DNA of 22,116 nt from Sulfolobus sp. UBA167. Its GTDB lineage: Archaea; Thermoproteota; Thermoprotei_A; Sulfolobales; Sulfolobaceae. The notes under the pieces were generated by a model. The model was given only the letters and a program-made list of their open reading frames with translations, did not search any database and had not been told where the DNA came from. Below, in pieces: positions 7,644 through 14,907 of this stretch. A program made the translations under genes and the position numbers. Each line of letters opens with the position of its first letter. Positions within the stretch are counted from its first letter, which is position 1. The stretch spans positions 7,980 to 30,095 of the forward strand of contig DAHF01000014.1 of assembly GCA_002495845.1 (NCBI GenBank), written 5' to 3'.

Positions 7644-8116
7644 GAGAAGAGATATTTTTCTCTATTGTTTACATAACAAGTTTTAGACCCGGAATAGAGT
7701 CATCTGAGTGCGGAATTTTTCTTCCTCAATCTTAATGCAATTTATCTTCAACTGTTGAGGTGAAAGCAAGTGAATTTTAACAGTGCCATTATTAAGGACA
7801 TAAACACTGTATATTGTAACTGAAGGAAATAAAATTGAAGATGTAAAAATAGGTTAAGTAAAATATCACAACGCTGATAATACTTGTCTAATGATGTTAT
7901 AAAATCTGTTAAAGCTTATGAAGGGCGATAGAAGACTCCATTGTAAATTTTAATATCTCAATAGATTAAGAATAATTCAATGAGTAAATCATAGTTTAGT
8001 GCCAAGATGAGAAGAAGGTAGACTGTAATACTGTATTATAATAATGAGAAAAAAGCCGATAGGTTTAGCTGTCTGCTATAGCTAGCACGATCTGAAAATT
8101 CTATGTGGCATAACAT
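7644..8116. other. Non-coding stretch with no clear content
   Basis: No intact open frame, structured RNA, or repeat is visible. Short protein-like fragments on the plus strand suggest that part of it is the eroded 3' end of the pseudogene at 7137. It ends at the stop of the TPR gene on the minus strand. Confidence 0.5.
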
Positions 8117-8920
8117 CTAATTCGAATTATTATCTTCGACTTTTTCCTTACTATTGTCTTTTTCTTCTAGTTCGTTTACTTTTTTGATGTCTGATAACGC
8201 TTGCTCATCCTTTCCTAGCTTCATGTATGCTTTGGCTCTTCTAACGTAAGCCTCCCTCATTGAAGGACTTAGAAATATTGCCTTTCCGTAGAATGATATT
8301 GCATCCTCTATTTTACCTCTGGATTCTGTCAACCTACCTTTAGCTAAGTAGATCTCAGCGTAATAGGGATTGAGAGTTATTGCCATATCTATGTCCTTTT
8401 CAGCTCTGCTGTTATCTCCTAGTTGCTCCTCTGCTAGGGCTTTATAGTAATAAATATCAGCATCGTCGTGATAAAGCATCAATGCTCTAGAAAGATCCTT
8501 TATTGCATCGGAAAAGTTACCCAGCTTAAACTCGGCAATCCCCTTTATCTTGTAAAGTAAAGGGTCGTCTAAGTTCTCGGCGTCCTCAATCTCAGATAGG
8601 GCTTGTTCATATTTTTCTAATTTAAACAAACAAAACGCTCTCAACTTACGGGCTTCTTTATCTTCAATTCCGCTCAGAGAGGAGAGCGCGTCGTTGTAAA
8701 GACCTAAAGTTACCAGCGCTTTTCCAACCTTAAGTTTGTTCCCAGAATTTTGATATGCGTTTAATGCCCCTTCAAAGTCGCCCATTTCCATCAAGACGTC
8801 GCCCAAAATTTCGTAAGCCTCCTTTGAGGCTTGTCTCTCTACCTCGTCTTTGATGATCTTATACGCATAGTTCAAGTTTCCTTGTTTAAGTTGAAGCTTG
8901 GCTTCCTGGATGCTGTCCAT
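8117..8920 (-). CDS. Tetratricopeptide repeat (TPR) protein
   Basis: A 267-residue soluble protein made almost wholly of TPR helix pairs. About six or seven repeats can be followed, for example YEILGDVLMEMGDFEGALNAY, YKIKGIAEFKLGNFSDAIKDLSRAL, YYYKALAEEQLGDNSRAEKDIDMAI, YLAKGRLTESRGKIEDAISFYGKAI and YVRRAKAYMKLGKDEQALSDI. The tail is charged and Asn-rich. It should be a protein-binding scaffold; the partner is unknown. I chose ATG 8920 because a TATA-like TTCTTAAG (8965-8974) would start transcription near 8943. A TTG at 8959 in the same frame would add 13 charged residues (MSKTKNLKERDLD) and remains possible. The gene is downstream of the sulfur oxygenase reductase gene on the same strand, but about 200 bases and a T-rich end separate them. 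Confidence 0.9.
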   Translation of the reverse strand: MDSIQEAKLQLKQGNLNYAYKIIKDEVERQASKEAYEILGDVLMEMGDFEGALNAYQNSGNKLKVGKALVTLGLYNDALSSLSGIEDKEARKLRAFCLFKLEKYEQALSEIEDAENLDDPLLYKIKGIAEFKLGNFSDAIKDLSRALMLYHDDADIYYYKALAEEQLGDNSRAEKDIDMAITLNPYYAEIYLAKGRLTESRGKIEDAISFYGKAIFLSPSMREAYVRRAKAYMKLGKDEQALSDIKKVNELEEKDNSKEKVEDNNSN

Positions 8921-9119
8921 ATCTAGATCTCGTTCTTTGAGGTTTTTAGTTTTACTCAATTATGCTTAAGAATCACTTTGAGTGGAAGAAGCTACCATAA
9001 ACGTACAGTGGCCATGACTAGAAACAAAAAACAATTACAACGAGAAAAAGGAAAATATCTCAATCCATAAATCAAGAAGCGAAATAACTTATAATTCTTA
9101 AGAAAATTTTATGTTTAAC

Positions 9120-9139
9120 AAATAAAAATAGAGAAAAGA
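9120..9139 (-). terminator. T-rich terminator after sulfur oxygenase reductase
   Basis: Just past the stop at 9151 the minus strand reads CTTTTCTCTATTTTTATT. T-runs of this kind end transcripts in Sulfolobales. Confidence 0.45.
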
Positions 9140-9150
9140 CTTCTAATAGC

Positions 9151-10101
9151 TTACCAAGTTGCCTTCTGCAGACTTACTTCGTTAAGGTATTCCCTCCAGA
9201 AGCTTCCTTCCATTACTGGGTTTAGCACCCTTATGTATGGCCCATATACTAACGTGTCTACTATCTGGTCGTGGATCTCCCTGTACTCTGGTGAGAGGAA
9301 CACCCTTCCTAGTCCGAACATTGCGGCATCGGTACTGCTCCATTCCATGTGGACTACATACCTCTGTGGCTTGTTCCTACCTTGTTCCGGAGTGAAGTTC
9401 CCGTTGGGGTCTGGTACGTCCATACCGTTACTGCTCTCTAACAACTGATGCCATGACTTGGCTGACAACTGAAGGCTGCCTAATGCTGAAGCCCCTATTT
9501 CCTTAAGCACCATGTAGCCTAGGAAACCTGGCGCCCTCTTGAACATAGGTAGAAGCTTTCCTAATGTATCCTCAAATTCCTTCTCCATTCCCTCCTTAAC
9601 TACGTGTTCTCCGTAAGTTACAACTCTCTTCCCATAAGGCTGTGAGATTGGTGGAAGAGATAAGGCGTCTCCGGACGCGAACTTCTGTCCTACCATCACG
9701 GTGAAGTCTGTCATTTCAGTATTCAACGGCATATCTGCCATCGTTACCTCGTATAATGGCTCCCAAGGTCCCCACACAACTTGTGACATACATGAGTAGC
9801 AAAGTCTAAATAGGTTGCTCCAGTTTTGTCTGTGCATCTCCTCGTGGTCCTTCCAATCCTTCCACATAGTATACTGATATAATCCCATCGTCGTGTTCTC
9901 CTTCAACATGTCCATCTTAGCTGCTCCATATCTTGTTCCCATAGGAACTACTCCTATCTCTATATGGTTCTGGAATCCAACGAAGCCCTTATGTCTGGCT
10001 GTGGTCATACATACTTTTGGTCCTACGCTCTGAAACATTTCAAAAGTTTTGGGTTCGTTCTTTACTATAACTTGATTTATAGCTACATACGGTTTTGGCA
10101 T
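9151..10101 (-). CDS. sor: Sulfur oxygenase reductase
   Basis: A 316-residue cytoplasmic enzyme that disproportionates elemental sulfur with O2 to sulfite, thiosulfate and sulfide. It is the entry step of sulfur oxidation in Acidianus and relatives, and forms large hollow 24-mers. All residues known from the Acidianus ambivalens enzyme are present at the same numbers: Cys31 (persulfide-forming), the CxxC-type pair Cys101 and Cys104, and the iron ligands His86, His90 and Glu114. The start MPKPYVAIN, the FRLCYSC segment and the end VYGPYIRVLNPVMEGSFWREYLNE are typical. It is a few residues longer than the 308-311 usual for the family and clearly diverged from the A. ambivalens sequence as I remember it. 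A TATA box (TTTTTTAAG, 10130-10139) lies about 33 bases before the ATG, giving a leader of only a few bases. Confidence 0.98.
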   Translation of the reverse strand: MPKPYVAINQVIVKNEPKTFEMFQSVGPKVCMTTARHKGFVGFQNHIEIGVVPMGTRYGAAKMDMLKENTTMGLYQYTMWKDWKDHEEMHRQNWSNLFRLCYSCMSQVVWGPWEPLYEVTMADMPLNTEMTDFTVMVGQKFASGDALSLPPISQPYGKRVVTYGEHVVKEGMEKEFEDTLGKLLPMFKRAPGFLGYMVLKEIGASALGSLQLSAKSWHQLLESSNGMDVPDPNGNFTPEQGRNKPQRYVVHMEWSSTDAAMFGLGRVFLSPEYREIHDQIVDTLVYGPYIRVLNPVMEGSFWREYLNEVSLQKATW

Positions 10102-10451
10102 GGTTCTCTACTCACATTTCTCACTTTAACTTAAAAAACATTATTTACTAAAAACAATATAAAGTATAAATAGGCTTATACCTATATAGATACACCAGTT
10201 TAAATAGAAAAAGACTTTTTTTATGTACAAATGAAGCATTTAATATTATTTACATATAGTTAGTTCGCTTAACCACAAAGAAAAATATAGACAAAATGAA
10301 AGAGGTACTAGTTAAAAATAATTATATATAGAACTAACAAGGCTGAATTTGAGAAATGGTGAATGTAAAACCTTAGTTTTCTCAAGTATAGTTCTATACC
10401 TAAAAAATTAAACAAGTAACTTTTTAGGTTACTGAGGAGTATTCCTCTGCC
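10102..10451. promoter_or_regulatory. Divergent control region between sor and the MFS gene, with several palindromes
   Basis: This 350-base AT-rich gap has no open frame. It holds the sor TATA box (10130-10139, minus), an ATAGG/CCTAT inverted repeat (10170-10185), the perfect palindrome GTATAG-TT-CTATAC (10386-10399), the hairpin GTAAC-(7)-GTTAC (10416-10432) and directly after it GAGGA-GTAT-TCCTC (10434-10447), ending 4 bases before the MFS ATG at 10452. TTTTTAGG at 10421-10428 could be the MFS TATA box, about 27 bases ahead of that ATG. The palindromes are candidate operators; no regulator is known to me for them. Confidence 0.45.
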
Positions 10452-11612
10452 ATGAACAGGAGCGCCAAGTCTTCTCTATACTTAATAGTCGTCGTAATTT
10501 TAGCCACAGTCTCAGCCAGATCCGTAAATAACATGATATCTACTACGCTACCTCTACTGTCAAGATATCAGCTTTTGTTCACTAATAGCGAAGTAGGAGC
10601 CCTTTCTGCATTGGGGTTCGTCATGACGTTCATTTCCACATCTCTCGTTAACCCATTTCTTAGCTCTTCTAGGAGGAGAAAGCTGTTTATAACTTCTGCA
10701 GGGATCGCAATTCCTCTCCTAATAGCTTTCTTTCTATCTAACTCGATTATCATATGGATAAATGCAGTAATATTTGGATTTATATATGGAATTATTCTTC
10801 CTAACTTAATAACCATAGCTTCGCTGGGAGGAGATAGACGGTCGTCAGAGAGGTTGCTCAACATTTACTCCATGAGCTTGAGCTTGAGCTTAGTCATAGG
10901 TCCCGTACTAGAAACTTTGCTCCTGACCAGATTTACGTATAGAGACATCTTTGTCCTTTTCATACCTCTGTCTATACCTCTCTTTCTGCTGTCATGGAAG
11001 TTTCACTTTCCAGAACCAGTCAAAACTGAAAAAAGATCCTCCGTGTTTAAAAATGAAGGGTTGATTTCTGCTATCCTAGCTATAACTACATACAATGTGC
11101 CATTTGGGATAATAACAACCTTCTTTGCAATATATGCTAAAGAGGTCTTTGACGTGCCTAGAGCAGTGGCTTACTCTATATTCATTCCATTCTATCTTGT
11201 CTCATTTACCACTAGGCTGTTGATGTCTATAAGACCGTTCGAGGTTTTGAGAAGACCTTTAGCGTTGAGCATGTTACTTACTGCAATAGGGCTTACTATA
11301 GTTGGACTTGCACCATCTTTCTATGTAATGGTATTGGGCATGTTAGTGCTCGGGATACCTCACGGTTCAATATTCCCTATGACTACGATAATGATATCCA
11401 GAGCCACATCGCCTGGAGAGAGGAACGCAGCAAATTCTTACTTTATAGCTTATAATAATGTGTTATTTACTATTTTACCTCCTCTTTACGGAGTTCTTGT
11501 CTCGTTCCTCTACTTCAGGATACCTATACTTCTCCTTCTCATTCCCCTAGTAGCGTCTGCGATAGTCTTGTACAAGAAATATTGGAAGAGCAGAGTTATG
11601 CTACCTTACTGA
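10452..11612 (+). CDS. Major facilitator superfamily permease
   Basis: A 386-residue integral membrane protein with about 12 hydrophobic segments in two halves, separated by a charged cytoplasmic stretch (PEPVKTEKRSSVFKNEG, about 190-206). The loop SSSRRRK after the second helix matches the basic MFS loop between helices 2 and 3. The substrate cannot be told. It is divergent from sulfur oxygenase reductase, so a role in export or uptake of a sulfur compound or acid is conceivable but unproven. Its last 17 bases overlap the convergent pterin dehydratase gene. Two small palindromes lie immediately before the start codon. Confidence 0.87.
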   Translation: MNRSAKSSLYLIVVVILATVSARSVNNMISTTLPLLSRYQLLFTNSEVGALSALGFVMTFISTSLVNPFLSSSRRRKLFITSAGIAIPLLIAFFLSNSIIIWINAVIFGFIYGIILPNLITIASLGGDRRSSERLLNIYSMSLSLSLVIGPVLETLLLTRFTYRDIFVLFIPLSIPLFLLSWKFHFPEPVKTEKRSSVFKNEGLISAILAITTYNVPFGIITTFFAIYAKEVFDVPRAVAYSIFIPFYLVSFTTRLLMSIRPFEVLRRPLALSMLLTAIGLTIVGLAPSFYVMVLGMLVLGIPHGSIFPMTTIMISRATSPGERNAANSYFIAYNNVLFTILPPLYGVLVSFLYFRIPILLLLIPLVASAIVLYKKYWKSRVMLPY

Positions 11613-11886
11613 GGGAATCTATTTTCGTAGCCAAGTCGAAATCCATCTTGGTAATCCCGCCTTCATCATGCGTCGTCAGCTCTATTATCACTTTGTTATA
11701 ATAAATACAGACGTCTGGGTGATGGTTCATGGAATCTGCAACTGGCTGTATCCTCTTCAAGAAATCCACTGACCCCTTGAAGTCATTGAAAACAAATTCC
11801 TTTCTCAACTTCTGCTCTCTTACTTCCCATCCCTCTGGAAGTTGCCTTAACATTTCCTTTACTTCATGTTCAGATAGCTTTGCCAT
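11596..11886 (-). CDS. Pterin-4a-carbinolamine dehydratase (PCD/DCoH family)
   Basis: A 96-residue protein matching the PCD family along its whole length. It has LPEGWEV at 16-22, FKGSVDFLKRI in the middle, the signature MNHHPDV at 53-59 with His55, His56 and Pro57, YNKVIIELTTHDEGGIT with His73, and DFDLA at 82-86. The enzyme dehydrates 4a-hydroxytetrahydropterin. In organisms without aromatic amino-acid hydroxylases its role is unclear; it may repair oxidised pterins. A TATA-like CTATATTTG on the minus strand (11908-11916) is centred 26 bases before the ATG, so the mRNA is leaderless. The 3' end overlaps the MFS gene by 17 bases. Confidence 0.93.
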   Translation of the reverse strand: MAKLSEHEVKEMLRQLPEGWEVREQKLRKEFVFNDFKGSVDFLKRIQPVADSMNHHPDVCIYYNKVIIELTTHDEGGITKMDFDLATKIDSLSKVA

Positions 11887-11892
11887 AATAAG

Positions 11893-11916
11893 AGTTATAT
11901 TATCTCACAAATATAG
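11893..11916. promoter_or_regulatory. Divergent TATA boxes for the sRNA (plus) and the pterin dehydratase (minus)
   Basis: TTATATTA near 11895-11902 is about 23-26 bases before the sRNA C box. CTATATTTG on the minus strand (11908-11916) is about 26 bases before the dehydratase ATG at 11886. The two promoters interlock, as in the other divergent pairs of this window. Confidence 0.4.
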
Positions 11917-11919
11917 CTT

Positions 11920-11978
11920 ATCGTGATGAAGAGTATTCTCCAGACTGAAGGGTGAGGAGTCCTTTAAGTGCTGAACCA
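11920..11978 (+). ncRNA. C/D box sRNA; D guide matches 16S rRNA at E. coli position 912
   Basis: All four boxes are visible in order: C box GTGATGA (11923-11929), D' box CTGA (11945-11948), C' box GTGAGGA (11952-11958, one change from consensus) and D box CTGA (11971-11974). D' and C' are 3 bases apart. The C'-D spacer GTCCTTTAAGTG is exactly 12 bases, the archaeal norm. Its central ten bases, TCCTTTAAGT, are the complement of ACTTAAAGGA, a conserved stretch of archaeal 16S rRNA. By the N+5 rule the 2'-O-methylated base is the second U of ACUU, equivalent to E. coli 912. The first guide (15 bases, 11930-11944) has no target that I recognise. A TATA-like TTATATTA at 11895-11902 is correctly placed for a start near 11920. 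The terminal stem is weak. Confidence 0.78.
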
Positions 11979-12010
11979 AAAATCAAGTGACTTAATTTAG
12001 TCCTATTTTG

Positions 12011-12025
12011 TAAAAATTTAAAAAA
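12011..12025 (-). terminator. T-rich terminator after the multi-helix membrane protein
   Basis: The minus strand reads CTTTTTTAAATTTTTA directly downstream of the stop at 12032, a typical Sulfolobales termination tract. Confidence 0.4.
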
Positions 12026-12031
12026 GGTTCT

Positions 12032-12838
12032 TTACTTTATCTCCGCTAGGAACTTCTTCGTCACAAACGCTACTATTGGAATTAGAGCTATTGCGAAAGC
12101 TATTGCTATTCCCCATGCTATAGTGTTGATAATCCCGGTCACGTTAGCGAAAGGTTGGACTATTATCGCAATACCTATTAAGAGAACAGCTATGTAGAGG
12201 ATGAACTTGCCATATATTGGAAGGAACGCAAACTCCTGACTTGACGGAAGGCCCTGCAGTATTTTATCTATAATTGTAAAGCCTGCATAAATTATGATTG
12301 AACCAATGATCAAGCTGTAGAAAATGTAAGGGTTGACCCCCGGTATTACACTGAATATAGCTAAGATTAGAGCTAAGGTGATAATTATGCCATAGAATCC
12401 AAACCTGAGGATGTTGAAGATAGCGCCAGTGAACTCGTCTGACGTATTTCCTACTTGGCCTTTTATGTAGTCAATGAGAATGTTCACCAAGGTTATTCCA
12501 AGAGTTAATAGGAGTATAGCTCCAGCTAATTTAGGCAAGTAATCTGCTATGTACTGAACATAAAACGATGCAGCTGAAAGGTTAAGAACCTGAAGGCCTA
12601 TAGACAACGCAATAATAATGATCAGAGCTTTTACTGCACCAGCTACTAGGTCAATGCTCATTGATATATGAGTCTGTTGGGGCAGCCTTCCTAGGAAAAT
12701 CCTTATTGAATATGCTACGATATTAGCTACTATGTACCCTATTAATATTATTATAATGAATTCTACTATAGACGGAATGGCATTTATTATGCTTGTAGCA
12801 AGCCCGTTTAATGCGGAAGATATGGACGTGTAGGACAT
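12032..12838 (-). CDS. Multi-helix membrane protein, mechanosensitive-channel helix-repeat (CmpX/TM_helix) type
   Basis: A 268-residue protein, nearly all hydrophobic, with about six to seven membrane helices. The pattern is repeated: an amphipathic start, then a helix such as IPSIVEFIIIILIGYIVANIVAY followed by IRIFLGRLP, and later LPKLAGAILLLTLGITLVNILIDYIKGQVG. This repeat (paired helix, then a short basic amphipathic segment) is what I know from small bacterial and archaeal relatives of the MscS membrane region. No MscS beta domain follows, so channel function is not shown. It stands alone, with short AT-rich gaps on both sides. Confidence is high that it is a membrane protein and moderate for the family. 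Confidence 0.7.
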   Translation of the reverse strand: MSYTSISSALNGLATSIINAIPSIVEFIIIILIGYIVANIVAYSIRIFLGRLPQQTHISMSIDLVAGAVKALIIIIALSIGLQVLNLSAASFYVQYIADYLPKLAGAILLLTLGITLVNILIDYIKGQVGNTSDEFTGAIFNILRFGFYGIIITLALILAIFSVIPGVNPYIFYSLIIGSIIIYAGFTIIDKILQGLPSSQEFAFLPIYGKFILYIAVLLIGIAIIVQPFANVTGIINTIAWGIAIAFAIALIPIVAFVTKKFLAEIK

Positions 12839-12962
12839 GTTCCCTAGGAATAGCTAACTTTATTTATACTTAAAAGTATTGTGGCATTTAACAAAATAAG
12901 ATATATCTATATTAATCCTTCTACATCGATAAAAAGAAATCTTACCTTAATTCACATTTCTG

Positions 12963-13289
12963 TCAAAGCATTATAGAAAACAATGCAGACTGAATTTTCT
13001 GTATGACTCGTTCTATTCTCATTTTTTCTTCCTTCAGTAACGCTAATTGTTGTCTAAGTTTCAGGGCATTGCTCAGCTTAGCCATCTCTTCTGACGGATC
13101 CTTACCCAGATACTTACTTTTCAGTTTACCTTCTTCCCAATATCGAAGATAGTAATATTGCTTGCCTTTAACTCTCTTTGAATCTATGTGCCCACTCGGT
13201 AGAGACTCTAGTTCCTGCTCTATTTCCTTAATCTGCTTGTTCAGCTGATCTAGTTTTTCTTCCAGCTCCTTAACTTTCTCCCAGATCAT
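12963..13289 (-). CDS. Small coiled-coil protein overlapping the Orc1/Cdc6 gene
   Basis: A 108-residue protein with an N-terminal coiled coil (MIWEKVKELEEKLDQLNKQIKEIEQELESL, about 1-30), a small beta unit (GHIDSKRVKGKQYYYLRYWEEGKLKSKYLGKDPSE, about 33-68) and a C-terminal helix (about 69-102). The K-G-K-x-Y-Y-Y-L-R-Y-x(5)-K-S-K-Y-L-G pattern occurs in many small prokaryotic proteins of unknown function (possibly the DUF6788 group, from memory). Here it is translationally coupled to the initiator gene: its ATG lies 20 bases inside the initiator's 3' end. A function in replication control is only inference. It could instead be a generic nucleic-acid-binding adaptor. Confidence 0.75.
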   Translation of the reverse strand: MIWEKVKELEEKLDQLNKQIKEIEQELESLPSGHIDSKRVKGKQYYYLRYWEEGKLKSKYLGKDPSEEMAKLSNALKLRQQLALLKEEKMRIERVIQKIQSALFSIML

Positions 13290-14541
13290 CAGGGCTCACG
13301 TCGTCCTCATATTCAAAGGTTTCGTTTAGAGCCCTCATGACTTTTTCCTTGTCTTCGACCTCCACGTATTTCTTGACCCCTCCTGCTCTTCCCCTATTCA
13401 ATATTTTAATCTTGATAATTCCAAACATATCAAGCTCAGAAATTATATCTGAAAACCTTCTATAAGAAAGTGGCCTCTGTTTCAACTTCATGCACATGTC
13501 TGTGTAGATTTTATGTGCAGTCATTACGTCCTCAGTCTCGATCACGGACCTTAGAGCTAACTTATAGTGGAAAGGAAGGGCTTTAACAGCTTCCAAAAGC
13601 CTCTCTTGCTCATATTCTACAATAGCCCTATCCACGTGCTCTTTCCTTATGAAGCCTGACCCTAGAGCCAATTGAGCTGCCCTAAACAGTAAATTTACAG
13701 CTTTTCTAGCGTCTCCATGTTCTTTTGCAGATATAGCTGCAATATAAGCTAAGATCTCGTCATTGTAAGTACCTATGTATAGACCGTATTCAGCATACTT
13801 TGAAAGAATGAACTTAAGTTGCTCTGCGTCGTAAGGTTTGAAAATGACTGAAGGACCTAGTGAGGACAAGACTCTAGGCTCCATGTAGTCCCTAACGTTT
13901 ATGTCGTTGCTTATCATAATTACTGAAATGTTTGCGTCAGATCTGAGCAATTGATAAAGTACTATGTCTCCTCCTCTCCTCTTTACGAGGGTGTCAACCT
14001 CGTCCAAGTAAATCAAAGCCTTCCATGTCCTCATACTGCTCTTGATCTTCTCCATGTATTCTCCCAAGTTTATACCATGCCTAGGTACTATTCCGCTTGT
14101 CAGCCTCTCGGTTATCACAGAGAGTACAGCTTGAGGAGTACCTCCTACCTCCCTACAATTTAGGTAGACCTGCCTCACGCCCTTATACTCTGGATCTTCT
14201 TTACTCACCTCTTCTATCTCATTGTACATGTACTTAGTGACGAAAGTCTTCCCTGTGCCCGTAAGTCCAAGGAAAAGGGTAGAGAATTTTACGGTGTTCT
14301 TTACAAAGTATCTTACAGCTATTGCAGTATCTCTCAGTATGTCTTCCCTAAAGGGGATATCGGTGAATACAGTGAGCGGTTCTATGAAGACCTTAGGATC
14401 CTTTATTACCTCTCCTTTGCCACCTTTCAGCGCTTCTCTGATCACGACCATTTCTACTGTTTCTTTCGTTAAAACTGTTTCAGGACATTGCATGGTATTA
14501 TTGAAGTTGGCAAACATATCAGTAATATCTGGGAATCGCAC
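13270..14541 (-). CDS. cdc6-3: Orc1/Cdc6 replication initiator, Cdc6-3 (Orc1-3) type
   Basis: A 423-residue AAA+ initiator with winged-helix domain that marks archaeal origins and loads MCM. Walker A is GLTGTGKT at 92-99, Walker B LIYLDEVD at 176-183, sensor 1 MISND at 209-213 and sensor 2 HGDARKA at 275-281. The winged helix occupies roughly 315-410 (LSYRRFSDIISELDMFGIIKIK). The run MISNDINVRDYMEPRVLSSLGP closely matches, from memory, Sulfolobus Orc1-3, and the isocitrate dehydrogenase neighbour fits the oriC2 locus. The start is uncertain. GTG 14541 adds about 30 residues before MVVIREALKGGKGE (ATG 14451), where the family seems to begin; ATGs at 14517 and 14493 are also possible. ATTTAC at 14556-14571 is placed for GTG 14541. 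Paralogue number is less sure than family. Confidence 0.93.
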   Translation of the reverse strand: MRFPDITDMFANFNNTMQCPETVLTKETVEMVVIREALKGGKGEVIKDPKVFIEPLTVFTDIPFREDILRDTAIAVRYFVKNTVKFSTLFLGLTGTGKTFVTKYMYNEIEEVSKEDPEYKGVRQVYLNCREVGGTPQAVLSVITERLTSGIVPRHGINLGEYMEKIKSSMRTWKALIYLDEVDTLVKRRGGDIVLYQLLRSDANISVIMISNDINVRDYMEPRVLSSLGPSVIFKPYDAEQLKFILSKYAEYGLYIGTYNDEILAYIAAISAKEHGDARKAVNLLFRAAQLALGSGFIRKEHVDRAIVEYEQERLLEAVKALPFHYKLALRSVIETEDVMTAHKIYTDMCMKLKQRPLSYRRFSDIISELDMFGIIKIKILNRGRAGGVKKYVEVEDKEKVMRALNETFEYEDDVSPDDLGES

Positions 14542-14907
14542 AGCATGACAACAAGACTTTTACTGTAAATTTCCTTCGTTTCTACCGTTATTCTTTCCCT
14601 AACTAAGTCTATTTGAATAAAATGAGACAAAAAGAGAGATTATAGTTAAAGAATTAACGGTATCAAGCATGTGAAACTTGGTATAATCGTTTAAAAATGA
14701 GACACACGGCGTACAGGCATTGTTTTTCACTTGAAATGAATGCTATGGGTAGAGGAATTTGTATAATGAAATAATTAGTACGTAGTTCTAGAGAGATGAG
14801 AACGAAAGAAATCATTTATCCACAATTCAATAACAGTTGAAATTCAGAGTCTCTCTGTTAGGGTTCAAAGAAGGATGAAACGGAAGAAATATACAGTAAA
14901 AAAACTT
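14542..14907. other. Candidate chromosomal replication origin (oriC2-like) with mini-ORB motifs
   Basis: A 366-base gap without a gene between the Orc1/Cdc6 start and the isocitrate dehydrogenase stop. Three motifs resembling the mini origin recognition box core (CAGTGGAAAY) occur in the same orientation: GCATGTGAAACTTGG (14667-14681), TTTCACTTGAAATGAA (14725-14740) followed by GGGT at 14747-14750, and TAACAGTTGAAATTCA (14831-14846). AT-rich stretches (14681-14699 and 14754-14777) could unwind. A palindrome TTTAC-T-GTAAA sits at 14559-14569 near the initiator start. Archaeal origins usually lie beside an orc1/cdc6 gene, and from memory oriC2 of Saccharolobus solfataricus lies between cdc6-3 and the isocitrate dehydrogenase region. 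The motif matches are imperfect. Confidence 0.6.
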
